Positions 1 through 8,173 of a DNA stretch of 64,000 bases are shown here, piece after piece; positions within the stretch are counted from its first letter, which is position 1, and each line of letters starts with the position of its first letter. The notes beneath the pieces are model-generated. The model did no database searches and was not told the DNA's origin. It was given only the letters and a program-made list of their open reading frames with translations. Source of the DNA: DATJHM01 sp035493895 (GTDB taxonomy: Bacteria; Chloroflexota; Ktedonobacteria; Ktedonobacterales; Ktedonobacteraceae); the NCBI GenBank assembly GCA_035493895.1, contig DATJHM010000147.1, positions 14,033-78,032 on the forward strand. Direction: 5' to 3'. The translations under genes and the position numbers were made by a program.

Positions 1-1573
1 AGTAGGTCTGGCCGAGCTGGGCAATGGTCTGCTGAATTGCCTCTCGCTTCTGTACTACCTGTGCATAGCGCGTCTCATCAATCAGGCCCAGGCGATACGC
101 ATGGTCGCTCAAACGCAAATCGGCGCTATCCGCACGGAGGAGCAGGCGATGCTCAGCACGCGAGGTATGCAGACGATAGGGTTCGCTCAGCGGGCGTGTG
201 ACCAGATCGTCAATGAGCACTCCGATATAGGCTTCGTGGCGACCCAGCACAAATCCGTCCATACCACGGGCTTTGAGTGCGGCATTAATTCCAGCCATAA
301 TTCCCTGGGCCGCAGCCTCTTCATAACCTGAAGTGCCGTTAATCTGGCCTGCCATAAAGAGGCCGGAGATGGCTTTCACTTCCATCGTTGGCTTCAGCTG
401 ATAGGGGGGGACAAAATCGTATTCGACGGCATATCCCACGCGCATCATCTCGGCATGCTCCAGCGCGGGGATACTGCGCAGCATTGCCAGCTGCACATCT
501 TCTGGCAGGCTGGTATTCATGCCCTGTACATACACCTCACTCGTTCGCCAGCCCTCTGGCTCCAGAAAGATCTGGTGCGAGACTTTATCCGCGAAGCGCA
601 CGATTTTATCCTCGATGGAGGGACAATAGCGCGGCCCGATGCCCTCGATCACGCCGGTATAAAGGGGGGAGCGATGCAAATTATCGCGAATGACCTGATG
701 GGTCTGCTCGCTCGTGCGTACCAGGTAGCAGGGAAGCTGTGGACGCCAGCCATGAAGATCTTCATCGGTAACGGGGTAGATCGGGTTGGGACGCCCGCCG
801 GGGAGCTGCACATCTTCGCGTGCTGTGACGTCGCGTGAAAAATAAAGTGGCACGCGACTGCCCGGTTGAAGCTCGGTCTTGCTATAATCAATCGTACGTG
901 CGTCGATACGAGGGGGGGTACCAGTCTTGAAGCGGCGTACTTCCAGACCCATTGCACGTAGCGAATCGGAGATACCCAGCGCGGGACCTTCACCGGCTCG
1001 GCCTCCTGGCTGTGTCTTTTCGCCTACGACGAGGCGACCATTAATAAAGGTGCCCGTGGTCATGATCACAGCGGCGGCTTCATATATCCAGCCACTATTG
1101 GTAGCGACGCCTGTGATCACATAACGACCATCATCGGTGGTATGACTGAGCAGGTGTGTAATCGTAGCCTGCTTTACCTCGAGATTCTCCTGGCTTTCCA
1201 GTACAAACTTCATCGCCAGACGATATGCCTGCTTATCGCATTGCGCTCGTAGCGCCTGGACCGCGGGACCTTTGCTGGTATTGAGCATCCGAATCTGAAT
1301 AAAGGTTCGATCTGTATTGCGACCAATCTCGCCACCGAGGGCATCAATCTCTTTAATCAGATGGCCCTTTGCCGGACCGCCCATCGAGGGGTTGCAGGGC
1401 ATCAGCGCGACGCTATCCAGATTCATCGTCAGGAGCAACGTCTTGCGGCCCATGCGTGCAGAGGCCAGTGCAGCCTCGCAACCTGCATGGCCAGCGCCCA
1501 CGACAATTACATCATATACGCCCCGCAAGAGCTGCTCGGGGGGAAAGGTCTGATTCTCAGTGGCATTGTTCAT
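1..1573 (-). CDS. mnmG: tRNA uridine-5-carboxymethylaminomethyl modification enzyme MnmG (GidA), C-terminus cut by window edge
   Basis: With MnmE this FAD enzyme installs the cmnm5 group on U34 of certain tRNAs in the cytoplasm. The reading frame is open from an ATG at 1573 to position 1, about 524 residues of a protein that is usually 620-650, so the C-terminal helical domain lies outside. The N-terminus has the Rossmann FAD motif VVGAGHAGCEAA, followed by the family signatures CNPSMGGPAKGHL and TGTFINGRL, and GTPPRID further on. Later AAAQGIMAGINAAL and the family-typical TSRAEHRLLLR are visible. No strong Shine-Dalgarno is seen before the ATG, but the FAD motif begins only about 20 residues in, so the start is close. 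Family assignment is secure. Confidence 0.96.
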   Translation of the reverse strand, partial: MNNATENQTFPPEQLLRGVYDVIVVGAGHAGCEAALASARMGRKTLLLTMNLDSVALMPCNPSMGGPAKGHLIKEIDALGGEIGRNTDRTFIQIRMLNTSKGPAVQALRAQCDKQAYRLAMKFVLESQENLEVKQATITHLLSHTTDDGRYVITGVATNSGWIYEAAAVIMTTGTFINGRLVVGEKTQPGGRAGEGPALGISDSLRAMGLEVRRFKTGTPPRIDARTIDYSKTELQPGSRVPLYFSRDVTAREDVQLPGGRPNPIYPVTDEDLHGWRPQLPCYLVRTSEQTHQVIRDNLHRSPLYTGVIEGIGPRYCPSIEDKIVRFADKVSHQIFLEPEGWRTSEVYVQGMNTSLPEDVQLAMLRSIPALEHAEMMRVGYAVEYDFVPPYQLKPTMEVKAISGLFMAGQINGTSGYEEAAAQGIMAGINAALKARGMDGFVLGRHEAYIGVLIDDLVTRPLSEPYRLHTSRAEHRLLLRADSADLRLSDHAYRLGLIDETRYAQVVQKREAIQQTIAQLGQTY

Positions 1574-1999
1574 CGCAATATTACCTGGTAATTCCTAGCG
1601 TGAAGGCGTGAAAGCTACAATCGTATGCGAACGAAATTTCAATTTCTCCATTTTCGTATTATGCCTTAACCACGCAAGGACGTCAACATTTTATATAAAT
1701 TTCGCGTTAATTTTTGTTCTGTTGCCAACATAAAGCGTTTCGCTTGCCCCCGTTCGTCCAGTAGGGACGCCATGGAGGCACGGAATGGCGTCCGGCCAGC
1801 CAACGATCCCCCAGACTTCGCAGACGACCCCGTAAACTCGCCCGATCCCGCAGGCTTCGCAGACGTGGAGTTCCGCCCTTTCCACCGTTTTGCTTGCCCC
1901 AGAAAACATATGCAAAACAAGATAATCCCATCGCGTGCAGATAGAAAGGAGTTGCCTGGATGGGATCATCTTCCGTGATCAGGAACAAGAGCGCTCTGA
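1574..1999. other. Intergenic region with hairpin repeat and internal duplications
   Basis: This 426-base gap lies between the starts of mnmG and the downstream stop of the next minus-strand gene. It holds one copy of the GTAGGGAYGC hairpin repeat (1761-1793). It also has short internal duplications: a CGATCCC...TTCGCAGACG unit occurs near 1803 and 1842, and a TTGCTTGCCCC-like unit near 1741 and 1889. Small open frames here overlap the repeats on both strands, lack ribosome sites and show no protein similarity that I recognise. I see no gene. Confidence 0.6.
1761..1793. repeat. Dispersed hairpin repeat, family 1, copy 1
   Basis: GTAGGGACGCCAT leads into an 11-base loop and ATGGCGTCC. The arms GGACGCCAT (1765-1773) and ATGGCGTCC (1785-1793) pair perfectly over 9 bp. 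The same unit recurs at 11329-11361, and a variant with a re-paired stem at 2429-2463. Confidence 0.8.
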
Positions 2000-2296
2000 T
2001 CAGGAACGTGAATGCTCTTTATTTTCGAAGAGTTCAACAAAGCGATGGCTGGCGCTGGCATCAAACTCCATGCCATAGATCTCTTTAAGTTGTTGAATAC
2101 GTTTGAGCGTCTCTTCCCCAAAGGGTGTTTTCTGTTCAAAGGCGTGAAGCGTCATGCCTTCAAGCAGATCACCCAGCGAAAGATCAAAATACTCAGCCAG
2201 CCCCTTGAGCACCTTAACCATACTCTTCTCCATGCGCACCCCGATCTGGACCCGCTCTACAGGAATGTTGCGTTCGATTTCTTCTGAATGTGGCAT
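2000..2296 (-). CDS. Small hypothetical protein, ribbon-helix-helix-like
   Basis: A 98-residue cytosolic protein that I do not recognise by name. I start it at the ATG at 2296 because GGGAGAGG lies a few bases upstream; the longer frame from 2320 has no ribosome site. The first half (ERVQIGVRMEKSMVKVLKGLAEYFDLS) reads like a short strand followed by two helices, the pattern of ribbon-helix-helix regulators that act as DNA-binding dimers. The second half is charged and helical. It stands alone on the minus strand, between mnmG and tRNA-Leu. A regulatory role is inference only; an antitoxin without its toxin would look similar. Confidence 0.7.
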   Translation of the reverse strand: MPHSEEIERNIPVERVQIGVRMEKSMVKVLKGLAEYFDLSLGDLLEGMTLHAFEQKTPFGEETLKRIQQLKEIYGMEFDASASHRFVELFENKEHSRS

Positions 2297-2428
2297 AACC
2301 TCTCCCTTACTTGCTGACATGTAACAAATTTTGCACTCGAAAAGTGAAAATACTAATTGTTACCACTGTCCCAATGTAACATTACGGCAAAGAAAAATCA
2401 AGGCATAATGGGAAAGATTCGCAAACAA

Positions 2429-2472
2429 GTAGGGATGCAATGGAGAGAAACGGAATTGCGTCCGGGAACTCG
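2429..2472. repeat. Dispersed hairpin repeat, family 1, variant copy
   Basis: Similar in outline to the copies at 1761 and 11329, but the arms are GGATGCAAT (2433-2441) and ATTGCGTCC (2455-2463). Changes on one arm are matched on the other (one C-G pair became A-T, another became a T-G wobble), so the stem is kept. The following GGGAACTCG is shared with the copy at 11329. The rest of the 2297-2628 gap shows only the tRNA promoter. Confidence 0.7.
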
Positions 2473-2578
2473 TGCGATTCCTCCGGCTCCACAGGCAATC
2501 CCGGCAACCGGCGAGCTTGAAAGGATTTACCTGTAGTATCTGATGGGGAGGGACTCATAAAAAAGGTCACAAACATGA

Positions 2579-2607
2579 TTGACGAAAAGAGCTGAACATG
2601 ATAGTAT
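2579..2607 (+). promoter_or_regulatory. Promoter of tRNA-Leu
   Basis: TTGACG (2579-2584) and TAGTAT (2602-2607) are separated by 17 bases and end 21 bases before the tRNA 5' end. This is a standard vegetative promoter spacing. Confidence 0.55.
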
Positions 2608-2628
2608 ATGCCCACCATAGCGAAATAT

Positions 2629-2711
2629 GGGGCGATGGCGGAATGGTAGACGCCGGGGACTTAAAATCCCCTGACCGCAAGGTCGTGAGGGTTCGACTCC
2701 CTCTCGCCCCA
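2629..2711 (+). tRNA. tRNA-Leu (anticodon TAA)
   Basis: Seven-base acceptor arms GGGGCGA (2629-2635) and TCGCCCC (2704-2710) pair, followed by discriminator A at 2711. The anticodon arm is GGGGA, loop CTTAAAA, TCCCC, giving anticodon TAA, which reads UUA and UUG. The long variable arm (GACCGCAAGGTC) and GGTTCGACTCC T-arm fit a class II leucine tRNA. The 3' CCA is not encoded. Confidence 0.95.
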
Positions 2712-3014
2712 CCCTCTCTACAAGCACTTCTAGAGCCACTCCAAACAGACTAATTTCCTAAAATCATAGGTCAGGGGACCTTATTTTTGTTGTTTTTTCT
2801 ATAATCCCCTGACCCAGGAAAACAGTTCTAGGTCAGGAGACTCATTGATCCCCTGACCTCAAGAACAATCTCTTCTATTTGAGATTAAATTTGACATCGT
2901 AAAGCCTAATCATTATAATTGTGATACGAGCCTTTATGCTTTAAAGCGTAAAAAGCTATTTAAGCATCATATACATGCGCTTTGGGATAGAAGATAGGAT
3001 TGGGGGAAAATGAT
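2712..3014. other. tRNA-flanking region with two hairpins echoing the tRNA
   Basis: Two inverted repeats follow the tRNA. GGTCAGGGGA (2769-2778) pairs with TCCCCTGACC (2805-2814) across a T-rich loop. GGTCAGGAGA (2831-2840) pairs, with one mismatch, with TCCCCTGACC (2849-2858). The same TCCCCTGACC is found in the tRNA itself at 2667-2676, spanning the anticodon stem and variable arm. The promoter of the next operon occupies 2891-2919. Confidence 0.6.
2891..2919 (+). promoter_or_regulatory. Perfect consensus sigma-70 promoter
   Basis: TTGACA (2891-2896), exactly 17 bases, then TATAAT (2914-2919). It lies about 95 bases before the first gene of the three-gene island. A full consensus match is rare and suggests strong, unregulated transcription. 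Confidence 0.8.
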
Positions 3015-3746
3015 ATGCAATCATCAAAGCATTATTCACGAGCACCTCTTACTGAGGCCCTTATAGATCTCAGAGTGACCCTACCTACAGAAATCACGCT
3101 CGAAACACTTGCAAATATTCACCCTCATATCAATGATCGTTTTCCAATTATTGAAAAGATCCATGCTGGAACTATCGTGTTCCAACCTGATCAGAATACC
3201 CCGACTGCAACTTCCGAAGAAAATGGATTCCTTTTCAAAAGTCAGGATGGACTAGAAATTTTCCAGGCAACCTTACAGGGATTTACATTCAATCGACTTG
3301 CACCATATACACATTGGGAAGAGCTTCGTGATAATGCCAGATATGTATGGGGAATATATATGCATGTTTGCAAACCAACTGTCGTGACACGCATTGCCAC
3401 CCGCTTTACCAATCGTTTTGAATTACCCGGCCCTATTGTAGACCTGAAAGATTACTTACAAACCTCTCCAGAAGTCGCACCGGGATTGCCTAAAACGCAA
3501 TTAAGTGACTTTTTCATGCAACTACACATCCCTCAGGAAGAGTGCATGCTCATCGTTACCGAAGCTTCAGCTCCCCCTGCTAATCCAGGAACCTTTTCTA
3601 TCATACTGGATTTCGATCTCTTTCGTGAACAAATATGGAAGAGCGATGATGAAGAAATATGGCATTTCCTGGAAAAATTAAGACTCCTGAAGAATAGTGC
3701 TTTTGAAGCAAATATTACCGATAAAACAAGGGGGTTAATTATTTAG
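3015..3746 (+). CDS. TIGR04255-family protein
   Basis: A 243-residue cytosolic protein. The N-terminal pattern (HYSRAPLTEALIDLRV) and overall length match the sporadically distributed TIGR04255 family, whose biochemical role is not established. I use the ATG at 3015 with GGGGG 8 bases upstream rather than a TTG at 3000. The next gene begins within its stop codon (TAGTG), so the two are translationally coupled. The gene is clearly richer in A+T than the genes beyond 4.8 kb, which suggests acquisition. Patchy distribution and operonic small partners are compatible with a toxin, antitoxin or defence role, but nothing in the sequence proves this. Confidence 0.8.
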   Translation: MQSSKHYSRAPLTEALIDLRVTLPTEITLETLANIHPHINDRFPIIEKIHAGTIVFQPDQNTPTATSEENGFLFKSQDGLEIFQATLQGFTFNRLAPYTHWEELRDNARYVWGIYMHVCKPTVVTRIATRFTNRFELPGPIVDLKDYLQTSPEVAPGLPKTQLSDFFMQLHIPQEECMLIVTEASAPPANPGTFSIILDFDLFREQIWKSDDEEIWHFLEKLRLLKNSAFEANITDKTRGLII

Positions 3747-4231
3747 TGCCACAACTGATATATGCAGACGAAAAAATATCACAGTATCCCCTTCCTAAAG
3801 GGAAAGGCACGACTAGCCAGGAGCTCTTAAAAAGAGGAAAAGAATCCTTTGCCCATTTTCGCCATTTATCTGCGAGTATACAGAACGATCATGCGTTAAT
3901 GCAAACTATTGCTCAGGTTCAGAAACTACTAGCATGGGATGCTGATATAAGCGCTAACATTAAAACCGTAAGACACGCAGAAAGCTGGATTTATCAACTC
4001 TTTTCCCATATTGCGAGCTTAACATGGATTACCCCCAATGTAACACTGGGCTCTGAGGGCGAAGTGGTTCTTGAATGGTGGTACAAAGAAAAAAAACTGA
4101 CAGTTTACATTTCGGATACGAATGTAGAATACGTTCAAGTTTGGGGAGCCGACATATATACAGAAATGGATGATGGCGATGCAGAGCCTATAAATACTTG
4201 TAGGCTTCTATGGATGTGGTTGAGAAGTTAA
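3746..4231 (+). CDS. Hypothetical protein, partner of the TIGR04255 protein
   Basis: A 161-residue protein that starts with GTG overlapping the preceding TAG stop by one base. I do not recognise a named family. Residues 1-60 are charged and helical; the C-terminal half is beta-like, with alternating aromatic and acidic residues (EVVLEWWYKEKKLTVYISD). No signal peptide or membrane segment is visible. The tight overlap implies stoichiometric production with the TIGR04255 protein, so a complex between the two is the simplest reading (inference). Confidence 0.75.
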   Translation: MPQLIYADEKISQYPLPKGKGTTSQELLKRGKESFAHFRHLSASIQNDHALMQTIAQVQKLLAWDADISANIKTVRHAESWIYQLFSHIASLTWITPNVTLGSEGEVVLEWWYKEKKLTVYISDTNVEYVQVWGADIYTEMDDGDAEPINTCRLLWMWLRS

Positions 4232-4237
4232 TAACGT

Positions 4238-4699
4238 ATGCAGAAGACTTTCGTTGCCGCCGAAGAAATAGTATATCGGCGTATTCAAGCTGGCAGAAAC
4301 TACAAAAAACGCTTATCAGACGGAACTTTTAGGCTTAGTTCTCAAGCTTTTAGCGATCCAAACTATCGTCCGTCTGTAAACCGTGCTGAGCTGTGTAATC
4401 ATGATCCAAAGTATACCCAGATCGTGGCAACAGACGGAGTTGTAAGCCTGGTAACGTATGAGGTAAGGGCTATAGACACTGTTGTACAAAATGACACTCA
4501 TGGAGAGCTCATACGCAAACATAATGTCGATGTAGAACATGTACCAGAGCCAGAAAATTATTCTCATGCAGAAATATATGTGCACCCCGACATTCAAAGC
4601 AGAAAAGTCTTTCATCGGCTAATTGAAAGATTAGCACAGATGGCTAGCCAAAGACCATGGGAAATAGAATTGCAGGAAGATATCGAGCCACCCTTCTAA
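4238..4699 (+). CDS. Hypothetical protein, third gene of the island
   Basis: A 153-residue cytosolic protein, six bases after the previous stop. The central segment has the run FRLSSQAFSDPNYRPSVNRAEL, a pattern I associate with small uncharacterised bacterial proteins. It contains several Asp and His residues (NHDP; HAEIYVHPD) that could be functional, but no catalytic motif is certain. Its base composition matches the two upstream genes. A hairpin terminator follows immediately, closing a compact three-gene operon. Confidence 0.75.
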   Translation: MQKTFVAAEEIVYRRIQAGRNYKKRLSDGTFRLSSQAFSDPNYRPSVNRAELCNHDPKYTQIVATDGVVSLVTYEVRAIDTVVQNDTHGELIRKHNVDVEHVPEPENYSHAEIYVHPDIQSRKVFHRLIERLAQMASQRPWEIELQEDIEPPF

Positions 4700-4705
4700 C
4701 AAAGC

Positions 4706-4746
4706 GAGAGTGGCCCCACACGCTCATCTCGCATGGAGCCACTCTC
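4706..4746. terminator. Bidirectional hairpin terminator
   Basis: GAGAGTGGC (4706-4714) pairs perfectly with GCCACTCTC (4738-4746) between two convergent genes. A short T-run flanks the plus-strand side. Confidence 0.6.
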
Positions 4747-4772
4747 TTATAGAACCAGTAGTATTATCCCCC

Positions 4773-5426
4773 TCACACCCCGCGTATCTTCACCAGAATC
4801 AACGTCATCGCAATACTGAATAGCGAGCCCGCGATGACCTGACCAATCGTGTGCCGATGGAGTACTACCCGCGACCAGCTCACCAGGATCACCAGCAGAT
4901 ACGCGGGCAGCATCACCATCCCATACAATAACGTCAACAGGGTCACCGCACCCGCCAGCGCCGAAGCGTGAATGCTAATCTTCCACTTCATCGTCGTAAT
5001 CATCAGCACAATACCGCTGATAATAACCATCAGTAACAGGGTCACCAGATTTTTCGGACCATGGACCCGGTCGATCACCAGTAACCCCAGTAAACAGGAG
5101 CTCAGGCCAAAGAGAAATGGTCCCAGACGCTGCGAGCGCACACTTACATCAACATCGGTAAATTTACCAAGGCGTACGCCAACGACTATATAGAGAAGAG
5201 GACCGATGCTGACGAAGAAGATGGTGACCAGCGCGTAAAATAGATTGGCCACCTGGTTGCTACTCTTATAGAAAGACACTAGCAGCACTAAGGGCAGGGC
5301 GACCACCGCTGGCGACAAGATGTTCGAGATATGTCGTGCCACATGGACATGAGCCGGTTTGACCGATAACGATGATGGCAATGTTTCTTCGCTCTGCTCA
5401 TTGAGCGCGATGTGTTGCTCGGGCAT
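4773..5426 (-). CDS. PAP2-like integral membrane phosphatase
   Basis: A 217-residue protein with about six hydrophobic segments after a polar 30-residue N-terminus. The PAP2 motif order is visible in the second half: RSQRLGP (weak motif 1), SIHAS (motif 2) and SRVVLHRHTIGQ (motif 3, SR-x5-H). Such proteins dephosphorylate lipid phosphates such as phosphatidate or undecaprenyl pyrophosphate at the membrane. The position after the motif-3 His that is often Asp is Gln, a variant found in part of the superfamily, so activity is not certain. It lies nine bases after murI on the same strand, and a link to cell-wall lipid recycling would fit. Confidence 0.75.
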   Translation of the reverse strand: MPEQHIALNEQSEETLPSSLSVKPAHVHVARHISNILSPAVVALPLVLLVSFYKSSNQVANLFYALVTIFFVSIGPLLYIVVGVRLGKFTDVDVSVRSQRLGPFLFGLSSCLLGLLVIDRVHGPKNLVTLLLMVIISGIVLMITTMKWKISIHASALAGAVTLLTLLYGMVMLPAYLLVILVSWSRVVLHRHTIGQVIAGSLFSIAMTLILVKIRGV

Positions 5427-5434
5427 GCTACTCC

Positions 5435-6346
5435 TTATAGTTCTATATGTTGGGCTATGACGGGATAGCCCAGAATTTTACTGGCAACTTCGCTGAATGT
5501 CTGCGCATCTCCACTACAAAAAAGCGAAAGCTCTCCCCTATCGCGCTCTTCCTGATAAGGATGAGTCAGTCCTTCCGCTTCCAGTACGGCGTGCGTTCGT
5601 CTGGCGATTGCATTGCCGCTGTCAATCACCTGAATGTTATTTCCTACCACGCGCTCGATGGTCGGGCGCAAAGCCGGAAAATGCGTGCAGCCCAGCACAA
5701 GCACGTCGATCTCTTTACTGAGTAACGGCTGTAGTGCGTGGCGCAGTGACTCCTCAACGTGCTGCCCATCGAGCTCGCCTTGCTCCACCAGGGTGACCAG
5801 TTCAGGGCACCCTACGGCATAGACTTCAATCCCTTCGGCAAAATCGTCGATAAGCTGGTGCAGATACGCTGCTTTTGCCGCTTGATTGGTTGCGGCAACG
5901 CCAATGCGCCCTCTTCTGGTCGCTCGCGCCGCAGGCTTCACGGCGGGCACAACTCCGACAAATGGTATGTCAAAGGTGATACGTAAAGCATTGAGCGCTG
6001 CCTGTGAGGCGGTATTGCACGCTATCACGATCAGTTTGACGCCCTGTTCGATTAAAAAACGATTCGCCTGTAACGTCAAATCGATAATTTCTGCATCACT
6101 TCGCGCCCCATAGGGACAATGAAAGGTATCTCCAATATAGATGAAATCCTCTTGTGGCAATTCTTTTCTCAGAGCTGAGATGATCGTCAACCCTCCCACT
6201 CCTGAGTCAAAGACACCTATTGGAGCCCGGGCCTGGCCTCGTTTGCGTTCGTCGTCCCGAGCGTGCGCCTGGGAAGATCGCTCTGTATTTTTTATCGTCT
6301 GGCCCTCTATGTTTTTTTCTGAAGTTTCTTGTTTCATACATTGCAT
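5435..6346 (-). CDS. murI: Glutamate racemase
   Basis: Converts L-glutamate to D-glutamate for peptidoglycan. The family landmarks are in order: IGVFDSGVGGLT, DTFHCPYGAR, the first catalytic cysteine in ACNTAS, VGVVPAVKPA, and the second catalytic cysteine in LGCTHFPAL. The first 40 residues are charged and not conserved. I use the ATG at 6346; an ATG nine bases further in and a TTG one codon before are possible, and none has a good ribosome site. The start lies 12 bases after the mutase stop, so translation is probably coupled to it. Length, 303 residues, is slightly above the usual 260-280 because of the N-terminal extension. Confidence 0.95.
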   Translation of the reverse strand: MQCMKQETSEKNIEGQTIKNTERSSQAHARDDERKRGQARAPIGVFDSGVGGLTIISALRKELPQEDFIYIGDTFHCPYGARSDAEIIDLTLQANRFLIEQGVKLIVIACNTASQAALNALRITFDIPFVGVVPAVKPAARATRRGRIGVAATNQAAKAAYLHQLIDDFAEGIEVYAVGCPELVTLVEQGELDGQHVEESLRHALQPLLSKEIDVLVLGCTHFPALRPTIERVVGNNIQVIDSGNAIARRTHAVLEAEGLTHPYQEERDRGELSLFCSGDAQTFSEVASKILGYPVIAQHIEL

Positions 6347-6357
6347 CAATCTAGCAT

Positions 6358-8025
6358 TTACGCAATACTGCGAAACTCGTGTTGTTCTCCAAATACGTTG
6401 CGTAGCGTATCGCTGACCTCTCCCAGGGTTGCATACGCTTCTACTGCCTCGATGATCAGCGGCATAAGATTCTCGCTCCCTGCCGCTCCATTCGCCAATG
6501 CCTCCAGTTTTTGTTGGACCTGCGTGTTATCTCTCCGTGCTCGGAGGGCGGCCAGTTTTCGCGCCTGACGCTCTCCCACGGCTGGATCAACACGATGTGG
6601 TTCTAGATGGGTCTCTTGCTCCTGCGTGAAGCGATTCACTCCCACGACGATTGCCTGCTCGCGTTCCAGGGCAAGTTGATACTCATATGCCGCCTGTTCG
6701 ATTTCGGCCTGCATAAAGCCTCGCTCAATGGCATGAACACTGCCTCCAAGCGCATCAATCTGTTTCAGGTAGTCCCAGGCACGCGCTTCGATCTCATCGG
6801 TCAAATATTCTACATAATACGAACCTGCCAGTGGATCGACGATATCGGCAACTCCGGTTTCATGTGCCAGGATCTGCTGTGTCCGTAACGCGACACGCGC
6901 TGCATCCTCTGTGGGAAGTGAGATCGCCTCGTCTTTGGCGTTTGTATGCAGGGACTGTGTGCCGCCCAATACGGCTGCCAGTGCCTGATAGGAAGTGCGC
7001 ACGATGTTATTGTCTGGCTGCTGTGCCGTCAATGTTGAGCCTGCGGTCTGGGTATGGAAGCGGAGCATCAGTGAACGCGGGTCCTGCGCATGGAATCGCT
7101 CGCGCATAATCTGGGCCCACATGCGTCGTGCCGCACGAAATTTAGCCACTTCCTCGAAGAGGTTGTTGTGGCTATTAAAGAAGAACGACAACTGCCCTGC
7201 AAAACGGTCTACGTCCAGGCCAGCCTCTAACGCTGCCTCAACGTAGCTGATGGCATTCGCTAAGGTAAAAGCAATCTCCTGTACGGCGGTGGAACCAGCC
7301 TCTCGAATATGGTAGCCGCTAATACTGATCGTGTTCCAGCGGGGAATTTGCTCACTACAGTAGCGAAAGATGTCGGTGATAATGCGCATTGAATGCTGTG
7401 GAGGGTAGATATACGTTCCTCGTGCGATATACTCTTTCAGGATGTCGTTCTGGATGGTGCCGGAGAGCTTGCGTAGCTCTACTCCCTGCTTCTTAGCCAC
7501 GGCAATATACAGCGCAAGCAGAATGCTGGCGGTGGCGTTGATCGTCATTGAGGTGCTGATTCGTTCAAGGGGTAAGCCTGCCAGGAGTGTTTCCATGTCT
7601 TCCAGACTGGAGATTGAGACGCCTACTTTCCCTACTTCTCCCTCTGAGAGGATATGGTCCGCATCGTAGCCCATTTGCGTTGGCAGGTCGAAGGCAACCG
7701 AGAGACCCGTTGTACCTTGCGCTAATAAGAAATGATATCGTTGGTTTGATTCCTCGGCGCTGGCAAATCCTGCGTACTGACGCATGGTCCAGAGCCGCGA
7801 ACGGTACATCCCGGGATGCACTCCGCGTGTATAGGGAAATTCGCCCGGATAGCCCAGGCGAGCCTGTACATCAATGTCTGCTCGATCTTCTGCGCTTGTC
7901 AGGCTCGGAACTTCAATGTTTGAGCTCGTGACAAACTTCGCCTGACGCTCGGCTGTTTTCTCCTGGGCAGAGCGTGCAGTCGTTTTCCGCCATTCTTCGG
8001 TACTTTTGCTCACGTGTGGTTCCAT
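6358..8025 (-). CDS. Methylmalonyl-CoA mutase large (catalytic) subunit
   Basis: A 555-residue acyl-CoA mutase of the TIM-barrel type. It interconverts methylmalonyl-CoA and succinyl-CoA through adenosylcobalamin radical chemistry. Diagnostic strings include LWTMRQYAGFASAEESN, LSVAFDLPTQMGYD, GTIQNDILKEY, YHIREAGSTAVQE and GGTQSLHTNAKDEA. The C-terminal cobalamin-binding domain (DxHxxG) is absent, so a separate small subunit must come from elsewhere in the genome. AAAGGAGG lies 11 bases before the ATG. The biotin carrier protein upstream on the same strand points to propionyl-CoA metabolism. Upstream sequence carries a phased 11-bp TAA array (see 8117-8163). Confidence 0.95.
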   Translation of the reverse strand: MEPHVSKSTEEWRKTTARSAQEKTAERQAKFVTSSNIEVPSLTSAEDRADIDVQARLGYPGEFPYTRGVHPGMYRSRLWTMRQYAGFASAEESNQRYHFLLAQGTTGLSVAFDLPTQMGYDADHILSEGEVGKVGVSISSLEDMETLLAGLPLERISTSMTINATASILLALYIAVAKKQGVELRKLSGTIQNDILKEYIARGTYIYPPQHSMRIITDIFRYCSEQIPRWNTISISGYHIREAGSTAVQEIAFTLANAISYVEAALEAGLDVDRFAGQLSFFFNSHNNLFEEVAKFRAARRMWAQIMRERFHAQDPRSLMLRFHTQTAGSTLTAQQPDNNIVRTSYQALAAVLGGTQSLHTNAKDEAISLPTEDAARVALRTQQILAHETGVADIVDPLAGSYYVEYLTDEIEARAWDYLKQIDALGGSVHAIERGFMQAEIEQAAYEYQLALEREQAIVVGVNRFTQEQETHLEPHRVDPAVGERQARKLAALRARRDNTQVQQKLEALANGAAGSENLMPLIIEAVEAYATLGEVSDTLRNVFGEQHEFRSIA

Positions 8026-8057
8026 TTACAGGCAAACCTCCTTTGGTACCTCAAGTG

Positions 8058-8163
8058 ATTATAGCATATAGGGAGGAATGCTCCTTTAAATATAGCCGTT
8101 CTTGGTGAGCTAACGGTTAAGAGCAATTTAGTATACGATTAAGAGCATGTTATGATGTTGTTA
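8058..8163 (-). promoter_or_regulatory. Mutase promoter region with five phased 11-bp TAA repeats
   Basis: Read on the minus strand, TAA occurs at exact 11-base steps (plus-strand TTA starting at 8117, 8128, 8139, 8150 and 8161), three of them as TAAC. A -10-like TATATT lies at 8095-8090, placing the proximal repeat over the -35 position. A second TATAAT is at 8063-8058. The pattern suits a head-to-tail dimerising activator of the OmpR/PhoB type (inference). Confidence 0.45.
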
Positions 8164-8173
8164 CGATGTCGCT

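Noticed and set aside
1666..1988. Four overlapping small frames on both strands
   Set aside because: They run through the hairpin repeat and internal duplications, with no ribosome sites.
2527..2739. 70-residue frame with a GREGVEPSRP string
   Set aside because: This is the known artefact of translating a tRNA gene (tRNA-Leu) in antisense.
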